From the NCBI GenBank assembly GCA_002205965.3, contig NADL03000590.1, forward strand, positions 1,803,001 to 1,867,000: a DNA stretch of 64,000 nt, given 5' to 3'. Made by a program: the position numbers and the translations under genes. This document shows positions 23,312-33,000 of the stretch, one piece after another (the stretch's first letter is position 1; each line of letters starts with the position of its first letter). Source of the DNA: Kappaphycus alvarezii (lineage: Eukaryota > Rhodophyta > Florideophyceae > Gigartinales > Solieriaceae). The notes under the pieces were generated by a model. That model did not search any database. It saw only the letters and a list, made by a program, of their open reading frames with translations, and had not been told where the DNA came from.

Positions 23312-24940
23312 ATGCCCAATTTGTGCGATCCCTCATCGCCCTTCGAACGCTGGATAGTCCTCGATACCGCCGCTTTAATCGCCGGCACCGACAATCTCTA
23401 CGCCCTCGGAGGTCTAACCAACTCGAACAAGCTCACACATCCGCCAAAGCTTTCCTCAACCGAAACCGTCAAATTCTTTGTCACCCCAGATGTCGCCTGC
23501 GAAACTCGCGATGTAAACGCTCGTAACCGTTTACAATCTCTGGAACGCCTGGGCTGTATTGAAGCTCGAGTTCCCTCTGCAGAGGCTGTGGCAGAGGTGG
23601 CGCGGTATGCTAAACTTACAGGTGATTATTCGGTCCTGTCTATGGCGGATTTAAGGGTCTTGGCATTGACTTACATGCTTGAAGTGGAGAGGAATGGTCT
23701 TGAATTTTTGAAAGAGATATCGGAGGATCAGGTTATTGGTGAAATAACCAGTGCATCTACTTTTACGTTTGAGGAGGTGGATAAATGGGAGAAAGAGGAG
23801 AGAGAGAGGAAGGAAAGGGAGGAGTTGGACCCCGACGGGTGGACCGCTGTCCCATCAAAGCGCTATCTCCAAAAGCGCCCGAAGAAAAAGAAAGGAAAGA
23901 AGGCGAAGAAAAAAGAGATGGCTCTGAGCCTGAATCTCGAAGAGAAACAACGAGGTGCAATCTCTGACACTCATCAACAAACGGAAAATGGTGAGATGGG
24001 AAGGAATTCGGTGCCTTTTGCTAATGTAGTCTCAGATGTTACCCAGGCGCCAGATACTGGTCACGCAGGTATTCCGGAGAATCTGTCGAGTGATGACCAA
24101 CAAGAGAAAGGAAACAAGTCATGTGTAAATGTTAATACCACTGCAGGGCTGCTCAACAGCTTGGAGTTGTCAAGTGACGCAGTCCGCGAAGGGAAAGTCG
24201 ATCCTGTCGAGCACCGCTTTAGTAACGGGGAAGAAACAAGTCCTAACCACTGTCTAGGCAGTGGGGGAGATGGAGACCCAAGCGCCCCGGAATATATCGC
24301 CGCTGAATATCGCTCAGAGGACGATGACGGAATTGGTTGGATTAATGAGGACAACCTGGAAGAACATCTAGCCCGGGACGGGGGTGAAGAGAATGTCACA
24401 GAGGAGGACCGGCGACGGGTGGCGTGCGTGACAACCGATTTCGCCATGCAGAACACTATGCTGCAGATGGGTCTCAAACTGCTATCAATTGATGGTCGAC
24501 GTACAATTCGACAGATTAAGAGGTTCGCACTGCGATGTCAGTCGTGCTCGGCAATCACTCGAGAACTACATCGCAAGTTTTGTGAGCGATGTGGGAATGC
24601 CACTTTGCACCGTGTCACATTTAAGGTCAATAAGAACGGTGTTGCTCGAGTGTTCCTGAATCCGAAGAAGACTCCCACCTTGCGAGGAACCAAGTATCCC
24701 ATACCTCTACCGCGTGGAGGGCGACACAACAAGGACCTGATTCTGTGTGAGGATCAGATAGATCCTGTGCAGCAGAGAAGGGTTGAGAAGCAGAGGCAAA
24801 GATTTAATGTTGATGTCCTCGATCCGGGTAGTTTTTACAATGCTGGAGCTCGGTTCAATCCTCATGGCAGACCCCTAGTTGTAGGGTACGGGAAGAGAAA
24901 TCCAAACCAAGTAAGGCCATCTAGTAAATCCAAGCGATAG
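23312..24940 (+). CDS. NOB1: NOB1, PIN-domain endonuclease of 40S ribosome maturation
   Basis: A 542-residue single-exon protein. NOB1 cleaves the 3' end of 18S rRNA (site D) in late pre-40S particles, in the cytoplasm in yeast. The PIN domain occupies about residues 12-130: VLDTAAL with Asp18, the conserved ETRD with Glu64, and GDYSVLSMADLRVLALTY with Asp105 and Asp113 match the acidic catalytic set. The segment between Asp18 and Glu64 is longer than in animals. A Lys-rich and then acidic, Ser-rich low-complexity linker follows (about 160-380). The zinc ribbon has CQSC at 409-412 and CERC at 424-427. The family-specific C-terminal segment reads IPLPRGGRHNKDLILCEDQ, and the end has basic GYGKRNPNQVRP. 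All key residues are present and the frame is clean. The start at 23312 gives the expected short lead before the PIN domain. The neighbouring E2 gene is convergent. Confidence 0.95.
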   Translation: MPNLCDPSSPFERWIVLDTAALIAGTDNLYALGGLTNSNKLTHPPKLSSTETVKFFVTPDVACETRDVNARNRLQSLERLGCIEARVPSAEAVAEVARYAKLTGDYSVLSMADLRVLALTYMLEVERNGLEFLKEISEDQVIGEITSASTFTFEEVDKWEKEERERKEREELDPDGWTAVPSKRYLQKRPKKKKGKKAKKKEMALSLNLEEKQRGAISDTHQQTENGEMGRNSVPFANVVSDVTQAPDTGHAGIPENLSSDDQQEKGNKSCVNVNTTAGLLNSLELSSDAVREGKVDPVEHRFSNGEETSPNHCLGSGGDGDPSAPEYIAAEYRSEDDDGIGWINEDNLEEHLARDGGEENVTEEDRRRVACVTTDFAMQNTMLQMGLKLLSIDGRRTIRQIKRFALRCQSCSAITRELHRKFCERCGNATLHRVTFKVNKNGVARVFLNPKKTPTLRGTKYPIPLPRGGRHNKDLILCEDQIDPVQQRRVEKQRQRFNVDVLDPGSFYNAGARFNPHGRPLVVGYGKRNPNQVRPSSKSKR

Positions 24941-25327
24941 TTGCCTCGTTCGGCAAAACGGCCATGAAATTAGTAGGTCGGGGCAGTAGTCAAGCTCATC
25001 AACATGACATCCTGATTGGAGCTACTCTCTATTGGGTTGATTAGTATTGACAATCCAGCTTAAACTCCCGAGAGAACATCATTCAAAGGGCTACAGCTAT
25101 GTATCCTAACACCTGTTCCTTCCTTACCGTATAGTGCGAACTCGGCTTGATATGTAATGTACAAACACCGGGAAGACCAGGAAAAGATTCCCGATGCTCC
25201 GGTAATGTCTTCTTCCCTGCAAAAGAGAGCTGGAACAATAAACTCGAGCAGCCAAAACGAAGAGCCCCAGGGATAATGAATCCAAGCCAATGTCAACAAC
25301 GGTATGAGGTCGGCGGGTCAGAGACGT
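24941..25327. other. Convergent intergenic region
   Basis: About 390 bases between the stop codons of NOB1 and the E2 gene, holding both 3' untranslated regions. No terminator or polyadenylation motif stands out. Confidence 0.5.
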
Positions 25328-26698
25328 CTAGCACCCGTCTTGAGCGACTCTCCTCGCCCTCCTTTCATACTCGCGACGATTCACTCGGTACAAGTTAGCA
25401 GCGTCGAGATTTACGGGGTAGGTCGCGATTGGCGACGCGAGCATGCTCTGAAGCTCGTCCAAAATGTTCGAAATTTTGGTAGTAGGGGTCCATCGTGTCT
25501 GTATCAAATCAAGTGCGGGAATACCATCCGATGTTATATTAGGGTGACACAACTTCGAAGTGAAACGCGCAAACGGCGGACGGTACGGATAATTGTTGGA
25601 GAACCGAATGACAAGCTGGAACAAACCGCCTTCCCACGGCGTACTTTCCGGGCCCAAGACGGTTGCATCCCAGATGTACGGATCGTCCATATCGCGCGGA
25701 CTGGCACTCCCACCTGGCGGCGGATGGCGTGAAATAGTGCGATACTCATCCTGTAAACGATCCTTAGCATAGCAGTGCGCGCTCTTTTCCGGATCTGAAA
25801 AAGGGCTCCCTGGGTTGGCCGTATCTGCAGATCCAACCGGTTTGTCAAGGTTATTCATACGGTCCATAATGGTTACCTTGAGAGATTTTAGAGCCTCCAA
25901 AAGCGCCGCACACTCGTACCGGCCTCTGCGGGAGGAAAAGACGTCCTTGTAGAACTTTCCTTCCACACGCGAATGGAGATCAGTGGCCATGTCAATATAC
26001 ATATCGTACCACATCAAAAACAGCCTCTCCAGGACGTCTGGGAACTGGCGAGCGTGGGCAGTGTGCTTGAGAGTTCCAACAATTGAGACACGCAAGGTCT
26101 CGTAGCGAATGTAATCGTTGTAAGCACTTTTGATGGCAGCGTTTCCTCTTGACTCGTAACCAGGCTCATTGTGGTACGGTTCCGGGCACATCAGTGACTG
26201 AATAGAAAGCAGGACTGACGACAAGCTTTCGGCAGACGACCAGGCCGGCCCCGCCCATGTGCCAAGGATGGACAGGCAAACCTTGCCATCCGAGTACAGG
26301 TTGGGGTTGAAACGGACGCGACCTCCGTCGGTGGTCTGCAATATAACGCGGGGAGGGTTCATAGGATACTCTGGACCAACCCTCATATCAAAGCGGAAGA
26401 ACCCTCCCGCATACGGAGTCTCTAAAGGACCGATTATCAAAGCAGAAATCTTCGTGACATCAGATTCATCGGCCTGTACGTATATAAACGGGACCGGTTC
26501 CTTGAGTAAGGTGTGCAACTCGTGTTGAATACGGAGCACACCAGAACTTGGAATAGACGAGCGACGATGGCTCGGGCCCGACATGGGAGGTCGAAGGAGG
26601 TGAGTCGGGGGTGCACCGCTTCCTGATGCGCCCGCCATTGGTTGAGTGAAGATTGGTGAGGTAGTGAGTAAACTTGCTTTTAACTGCAAGGAAGTCAA
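25328..26698 (-). CDS. UBE2Z-like ubiquitin-conjugating enzyme with a second, inactive UBC domain
   Basis: A 456-residue single-exon protein. The first UBC domain (about 52-200) carries NPNLYSDGKVCLSILGTWAG with active-site Cys141 and continues with PAWSSAESLSSVLLSIQSLM and PYHNEPGYES, which closely matches UBE2Z (USE1), the E2 that in animals works with the E1 UBA6. A helical linker follows (about 200-285). A second UBC fold (about 310-450) has WEGGLFQLVIRF, YPYRPPFARF and HPNITSDGIPALDL. The residue at the active-site position is Ala395 instead of Cys, so this half cannot form a thioester. The N-terminus is Ser/Pro-rich and low complexity, and starts at Met21 or Met39 are also possible. The tandem arrangement could let the inactive half bind ubiquitin or an E3, which is inference. 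The gene is convergent with NOB1. Confidence 0.9.
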   Translation of the reverse strand: MTSLQLKASLLTTSPIFTQPMAGASGSGAPPTHLLRPPMSGPSHRRSSIPSSGVLRIQHELHTLLKEPVPFIYVQADESDVTKISALIIGPLETPYAGGFFRFDMRVGPEYPMNPPRVILQTTDGGRVRFNPNLYSDGKVCLSILGTWAGPAWSSAESLSSVLLSIQSLMCPEPYHNEPGYESRGNAAIKSAYNDYIRYETLRVSIVGTLKHTAHARQFPDVLERLFLMWYDMYIDMATDLHSRVEGKFYKDVFSSRRGRYECAALLEALKSLKVTIMDRMNNLDKPVGSADTANPGSPFSDPEKSAHCYAKDRLQDEYRTISRHPPPGGSASPRDMDDPYIWDATVLGPESTPWEGGLFQLVIRFSNNYPYRPPFARFTSKLCHPNITSDGIPALDLIQTRWTPTTKISNILDELQSMLASPIATYPVNLDAANLYRVNRREYERRARRVAQDGC

Positions 26699-26909
26699 GA
26701 GTTGCCTTTTCCTCGTCTAGCTGTAGCTGCAGCTGATCTCCACTGAGACCGAGGCGGATTTGCGGTGAATGGCTGTACGGTACGTGAAGAAGGGAGAAGA
26801 AATGCAAAGTTTGGAGCAGTTGATAAAGGGCGGATTTGGCAGGTAGAAAATGAGGAAGTTGGCTTGAACTGAAAATACTTCTGACTTTCAAAACCGGCGG
26901 AGGAGACAA

Positions 26910-28000
26910 TGGCTTATGCTTATATGAAACGGGGAAAACGTCGACTGCGCTGGTTTTGGCACTAGTACCACTGCCAGCAGCTGTTGATTAAAATTTTAAA
27001 ATAAATTTGAGATACCGAGCAATGTCAACAACGCAAAATACCAGCCTTCGGTATTTCAACTAGAAAAAAAGATTCACAACAAAATGAAGTCGCGAAAACA
27101 GACCGGTGGAGCCATGGTTACCGTCAAATGGTGGACACGTCTGATGCAGCCGAATACTGTACATTCCGTGATTTGCCGTACTGTGCAGCACAACTGCAAC
27201 ATGTATTGCAGTATTTTGTTGATACTACCAGTATGTACTACTGTACATATGTTACTACTACAGTGCGTCAACACCAAAATTCTTTACTTTCAACCTCACT
27301 TGATCATGGGGTAAATGTGGGGTGATTTAATATTTGAAAAATATGGTCGGTTGTGGCCCGGAATATCCTACTTGCTCATTACAGCATCCAACTTTTTGCC
27401 ATTTTTCTTCTTTTTAGACAGCCTGTCCATCATAACTGTAATTTTAAAATGCTGTAAGCAAATAATGTCAATCACCATGGGTAAAAAGTGTCATTGCTGT
27501 CCATTGCGCCGCTTGACCACTCAACTAGTGAGAAATTGAAACACTGCACTGTATGAACCAAACAATTTGCAACACGCCGAATTTTTCGAAAAAAAAGACA
27601 TTTGTGATCCTTCAGAACGTCATATTCGTGGTATTGCAGACTCGTCATACTGTTCATCCGGTTCGGTCTTGGCCGCATAGCTGGAAAGTGCGCAATCCCC
27701 AGATCGTAACTGTACTGAATTCATTCAACTTATCTTTCTCTGCAGGGGATGTGACCCCCACTAAGCAAGACCAGCTGATTCCAGGGAGGGAGGATCTTTT
27801 CAATGTGTCCCAAAAGGCTCCGCAGCTTGCGGACCGCAAGGCACGGTTTATCACTGTCCGCAGTCTGCAGTATTGCAAAGGGGGGAAAAATTGGGGTGTT
27901 TTAATGATTGAACAATAGGTTAGCCTATGTTCCAAAACGCACCAAATAATTGGTACAAGTGGTCGGCATGGGGGAACCAAGAAACGGGGTTAATCCGGGT
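26910..28000. other. No recognised gene; E2 upstream region
   Basis: Contains the presumed E2 promoter, then AT-rich sequence with scattered TACTGTAC-type palindromes (27160, 27238, 27710). Open frames are short and mutually overlapping. Confidence 0.4.
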
Positions 28001-28008
28001 CAAAGTCG

Positions 28009-28209
28009 CTAGAAGGCCGCCGCGAGACCAGCCAGCAGGCAGGCCGCGTTGGACGTGGCAGCGGCCGCAGCGTACAAAGAGTCAGGTACATTACAGGCCT
28101 CCGTCCCCGTAACGAACAGGCCGACAGTCATTCCACGACTACCGAACGTCTCAACCCCGTCACTTGTCAGTGACGCGCAACCAAATTCTTCCTCCATGGA
28201 AGCCGCCAT
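28009..28209 (-). pseudogene. LINE-like C-terminal tail fragment
   Basis: The minus-strand frame ends in AAATSNAACLLAGLAAAF and a stop. This resembles the plus-strand ends at 29576 (VVCLLAGLAPAL) and 29925 (AACLLSGLE). The pattern, an arginine-rich helix followed by N-A-A-x-L-L, is the usual end of endonuclease-type non-LTR polymerases. Only the last residues are convincing. Confidence 0.3.
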
Positions 28210-28619
28210 TGCACCACAAAACCGCGAAGCATCTTTGGGCAGACGTATTATGGGCGCGAAGGTGAGACTATTACGAGCGTGGAACTGTCACCTAACCTGC
28301 TTCCTTGGCAAGTCGCTGTCGGCGTGGAGGTAGCCACCGGCCTGGAGCTGAAGGGACCGTACGGAACCGAACACCTGTGGGTGCCGGTTTCCTGGATGGA
28401 CTAGTCTGATCTCAACTCTGGTGACGGCGATGTCGACTTCGGCGTTGCTCTCTTAGACAAGTCGGACCGGGACAAGTTGAACCTAGGTGAGGAAGAGGGT
28501 AACTAGGTGTCATTGGTGCGGATCGGTTGTTGTTATATGTGAATTCATGTCAGGGACAACATACACATCGTGGTTTCAACTCCCTTTTGCTGGAAACTTC
28601 CATCGGATCTCAGCCCTGC

Positions 28620-28774
28620 GAACTCTCGCAGTAAACCAACCCGATAGTCTCCTTGCCGCACGGGCAGCCATTCCGATTGCTGACGCGCAGCGAACATTGT
28701 TCGCTCGTCACGCGGCGAGACTCGTCAAGAATAACGCCAGTTGTTTGTTGGAAGGGGTTTTGAGCGACACTTAG
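28620..28774 (+). pseudogene. LINE-like C-terminal tail fragment
   Basis: Ends in ARHAARLVKNNASCLLEGVL and a stop, a diverged version of the same tail. A minisatellite begins a few bases after the stop. Confidence 0.3.
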
Positions 28775-28779
28775 GCTGC

Positions 28780-28975
28780 TCTTAGCAGGAAAATTAAGTA
28801 TACCAACCCGTTCAAGTAAACCCAATTTACCCGATAGTCTTAGCAGGGTTAAGTATACCAACCCATTCAAGTATACCCGATGGTCTTAGCAGGAGAATTA
28901 AGTATACAAACCCATTCACGTAAACCAATGGTCTTGGCAGGAGAATTACGTATACCCACCCATTCATGTAAACAC
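28780..28975 (+). repeat. Minisatellite, about four imperfect 45-58 bp units
   Basis: Units start with CTTAGCAGG, continue with AATTAAGTATACCAACCC and TTCAAGTAAACC, and begin near 28780, 28839, 28883 and 28931. A single related piece occurs again at 30040-30065 (GAGTATACCACTCCATTCAA). Confidence 0.75.
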
Positions 28976-28988
28976 CATATAACACCCG

Positions 28989-29576
28989 ATGTTCCCCATT
29001 ACAGTGGTTGCTTACAGCTCAATGTACAGTTCACTCCTCATCAATGCGATCTTCGATGGACCACCTCATGCACTGTTTGCATGGCCGAGAGCGAATCGAT
29101 TGTCAAGACCGCCAGGTCACGGTCCTCACGTCGGACTTAGAAAAGGCTGCGCGGTCATGGAACCCCTGTCCCAATGGCCAACATCGCACGAAGCCAGATA
29201 TCAAGGCTATGGGAAGCACCGGAGGGACAGACTTTTTCTACGTTTCATTCGTCAATCCATTTGCTCCTCAAACACACCGGCGCGTTGTTTCAAACCCCTG
29301 ACATCACTCAACGCCGCGAAAGCGTTAAAGTTCAGGAGGTATCAAGACTTTATCGCCACGCATGTCAGGTCCCGACTGATCCCAGTGCCGATATCCACTC
29401 TTGGCGGGTGGCACCCCGACGCATTCGCGGTGCTGACAGACGTGGCTTGGCACGTCGCTGTAAGAGCCATGGAGACCTTCGGGCCGGTGCGATCTGTCCT
29501 TTTGCAAAGAAACGCTGCGGCCACGGTTTCGTCCAACGTAGTATGCCTTTTAGCTGGCCTCGCACCAGCCTTGTGA
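28989..29576 (+). pseudogene. LINE-like endonuclease C-terminal fragment
   Basis: The last 100 residues read KALKFRRYQDFI, then IPVPISTLGGWHPDAFAVL, VAVRAMETFGPVRSVLLQR and VVCLLAGL. The order Y-x-x-(acid/His)...P-x-x-x-S-T-x-G-G-x-x-x-x-A...R-x-x-L-x-Q-R...C-L-L resembles the end of non-LTR polymerases with a restriction-like endonuclease, including the element at 43 kb (FRPLAFDSLGAPSPGT...YQRLS). The N-terminal part of the open frame is not diagnostic. Confidence 0.4.
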
Positions 29577-29789
29577 GGTCGTCCCGCCTGAGTCTGTCTC
29601 ATTTTCAGACTCTCCGATACACAGACCTGTCCCCCTTAGTCTTGGGAAAATAGACATCCTACATCTTTAATCAGTAAAGCACCTCAATTCCCCCCCCCGT
29701 TGTTGCGATATGACTGTAATGACTGGATGCAAAGTTTGCTAGGAGTTCCCGCCCAGTGCGCCCAATATTCAATACAGGATTTATGTTTG

Positions 29790-29928
29790 TAACGACGGCG
29801 CCGGAGGAACGTGGCTGTGAGGGCCATGGAAACATGTGACAAGGTCCGCGCCGTGCTGACTCAAAGGCACGTTGCAGCTGCAGTTACGTCCAAAGCAGCC
29901 TGTCTGTTGAGTGGCCTTGAGGTTTCCT
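29790..29928 (+). pseudogene. LINE-like C-terminal tail fragment, duplicate of the previous
   Basis: NVAVRAMETCDKVRAVLTQR followed by AACLLSGLE aligns directly with HVAVRAMETFGPVRSVLLQR and VVCLLAGLA at 29440-29570. It is a second truncated copy of the same family. A C-run lies between the two copies at 29691-29698. Confidence 0.45.
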
Positions 29929-30026
29929 TTTATCGTCTCTCACTACATGAATCCAATGTAATACTCAAACATGAAATGTGATTGCGTTACAGCCAATACA
30001 TCTGTTACGATAAACGAACCCTCTCT

Positions 30027-33000
30027 TCACTTTGGTGCTGAGTATACCACTCCATTCAAGTAAACCCCATTTAACCACCTCTTCCCCCTCCCCTTGGTAC
30101 TGCTCTCCGGGTGATATTGGGTGAATTTAAACGGTACCCAGTAAAGGAACTCTCTCCACCGGGAGTGATTAACTACAAAACCAACTCTCAGAGTCTTGCT
30201 GCCCAATGTCCTCGCCTCCCCCCGACACCTCCCTGCTGCGCTCGCGCTAACGCTAACGCAGCTATCAGTCTGGTAAGTTTGTGAATGCATAAGCATTAGC
30301 CGAGAAAAAGAAGTCCCAGATGTCTTTTGAAAACTTGAAGGAAGGACTGTCTACCCTTCGCCCTACTACTGATGTTAACAATTCCGCCCCGGTACCTTAC
30401 GCAATTTAAAAGTTCTGCGAGACAAGATTTTCTTGGCAGTCCCATCTCTAATTTATACTCTAACGTTAAAGGTGACTTGCATATCCAGAGTACCTTCGAC
30501 GAAATCAAAATGCTAACACGAAGCCCTGCAAACTTTACCTACGAGACGGATTTCAGGTCCTTTGGAAAACCGTAGTCCCATCTGGTTCTTCATCTAGTAT
30601 CAGTAGGTTAACATTAGATTTAATTTTCGATAAGAATTTGCAGAAGGCTTTGTTGGCGATCAACAACCCACAACCCAATGGATGTAAGAAACAGATGGTT
30701 CAATTCATTCCAATGATAATGAAAGGAAGCGAATACAGGAGTACTCGAATAGTAACACAAAGAGGAGTGTCACGAAGGTGGCTCTACATCAGACTTTCGT
30801 TGTAATCCTGATAGTAAGAGGCCTTGCTATATTACTACAGCGTTCGAAGTTGCGTGGTGTAAAGTACGTAGGCCTCCTTGCCAAGTTTCAAGCGACCCAG
30901 ACTTTGACAATGGAATTTTTTTTGATTCTCTCAAATACTTTTGAATCAAGTTTTTCCTGATGTGCAACAATATTTAATCTTTCGAAAGCAAAATTGAGTG
31001 CTCCAAATTACCAATAAGAGGCTTTTGCTCAAAACAGAGCACGCAGTTAAAAAGCACAGTGACATATTTAATTACGAGGAGATTCTGTGTAGAGCAAACT
31101 TTGTAGTAATGATTTGGTCGGCAGTCTGAAATTGATTATCTTCGAACTCGTCAAGGTTAGAGGCCTGCCCTGGTTGTATACCATAGTATCCAGTTTCTGA
31201 GGAAAATTAAATCTCCCATTAGTATTAAATAAATAGGAGAGTGAGGGGTTTTAAGCGCACACGAGCAGATCTAGGTAGAACTGTGGTTGAAACTTTGGTT
31301 GAGCGTGGCTGGGTTAAGCCGGTCGCTCCAAAACAGGTTTTGTATAGAACTGAAAATAGCTATATACTAAAGGAAAACGCAGTCCAACAGTAGCAAATTC
31401 AATGGTTTTACCGTAAAATAGCCCTGGCGGTATCTTAATTAGCGCTTTCAGAATTGTAGTCGGCACGAGTGACATACTCTGACAAGATGTAAGAAGTACA
31501 TTGGTCCAGGTGGCATGGGATAGTAAGGCAACTTTTGATTGGTAGAGCAATGATACAATATTCCAGTGTGGAACTCGCCCGTAACTATGCCAAGTGTACT
31601 AATGCGGTCAAACTCTATATTCAGAACTGTAACGAAAAGTGGAATGACGGCAAAGTGTCTAGTAGCCCCGTTTTCATGGTTACTAGTGGGTTGAATCTAC
31701 AGTACAGTAGGTGCAGTGAATTTTTATAAAGCTATAAGGCCTGTGAACTTAAATAAAACAGAGAGCGGTAATTTGAATGAGCACTTCGCTAAACCCAGGT
31801 CTACTCCTAGAATCCGAGGTTTTTTCAGACCGGAAGTTTTAAGGGAGTTTTTTTACTTCAAGCAAGGAGTCAAGTTGGAAAATTGGAAGGAATTTTTCAT
31901 AAGTAAAGCTGAATAAAACGATATTTTATCTCTTCTTCTACCTGGCATACCGAAACCTCGACTCTTGCAGCTTATGAAAATTTTGGAAAGTCCCGAGCTC
32001 TCTACTTCTCAAAGAAATGGTGGGATCAATTTTATGTCTCTTCGTTCCCATTCAAGTATCGACTCATATATGGAAAGAAGAATCACAACCGTTTCAGTAT
32101 AAAGAACGTGAAAAGGATTCCCAGAAGTAAATTCAGAACCATTATTCAGTTCGGACTATTTCGGATACTGTATTACACCCTCCACCTAGTGAGTTTGTTG
32201 ATCCACAAACAGTTGCCGGTATGTTCGCTTACTTTTTGGTTTGGTCTGAGCATTCTTATCGAAGTTCATTCTTTCGCTTTAAGGGATCTCCTGAGATGTC
32301 AGGTATTTACGTTAACTCCACTATTATCGAAGAATAAAATATGCTACCTGCTGGGAAAAGTAATATAGATTTCACTAAGTCTTAATACCCGCCTCAGTTA
32401 TCTAAAAATATTGTTGACAGTGACATGTCTCCTCTTTTAAAGTGCCCAATAACATTTGAGTCTGAGAGCAAAATATACTGCAAAATATGCGAGAGTTTGT
32501 CCGTGAATATCCAGTCACCTATATACAGCTCAATTTATTTTCACAGTGGATTATTGACAGTCCATGTTTAATACCAACCTAATCTCTTTCCTTCACATCT
32601 CTCAGATCAATCATTACAGAGAAATTAAAAGCTTCGCTGAAACTTTTTTCAGGGGACGCATTTGAATAGCGACAAGGACAAACTAAACGTATGAAAAGAT
32701 TCTTTTGTCGCTCAGATTGTGATTTTTCGTATCTTACTGGCCATTGCATAGACAAATATCATGTAAATAGCGACCATTGGGTTTAGGAAGGCAAATTTAA
32801 AGTCTGGTTACCCGGATCGTGATGTCTTAATTTTTCTTCCGAAGGGATAGGCATCTTCTAGTTCGACTGTTTAGAAACTGATTCGGTCTGAGTCCGGACG
32901 TGTTTGATCCGAAAGAATTTGGTAGCTAGCAATCAATAAATGCTTTCAAGGGATTCATATCCACGAAGCTCCAGGCTTACCACAAACTGTTCATTAAGAG

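Noticed and set aside
23763-24732. Overlapping frames inside NOB1
   Set aside because: Composition shadows of the Lys/Glu-rich linker; NOB1 is intact in its own frame.
28780-28975. Regularly spaced repeats considered as a CRISPR array
   Set aside because: Units are imperfect and contiguous with no unique spacers, no cas genes, and the DNA is eukaryotic.
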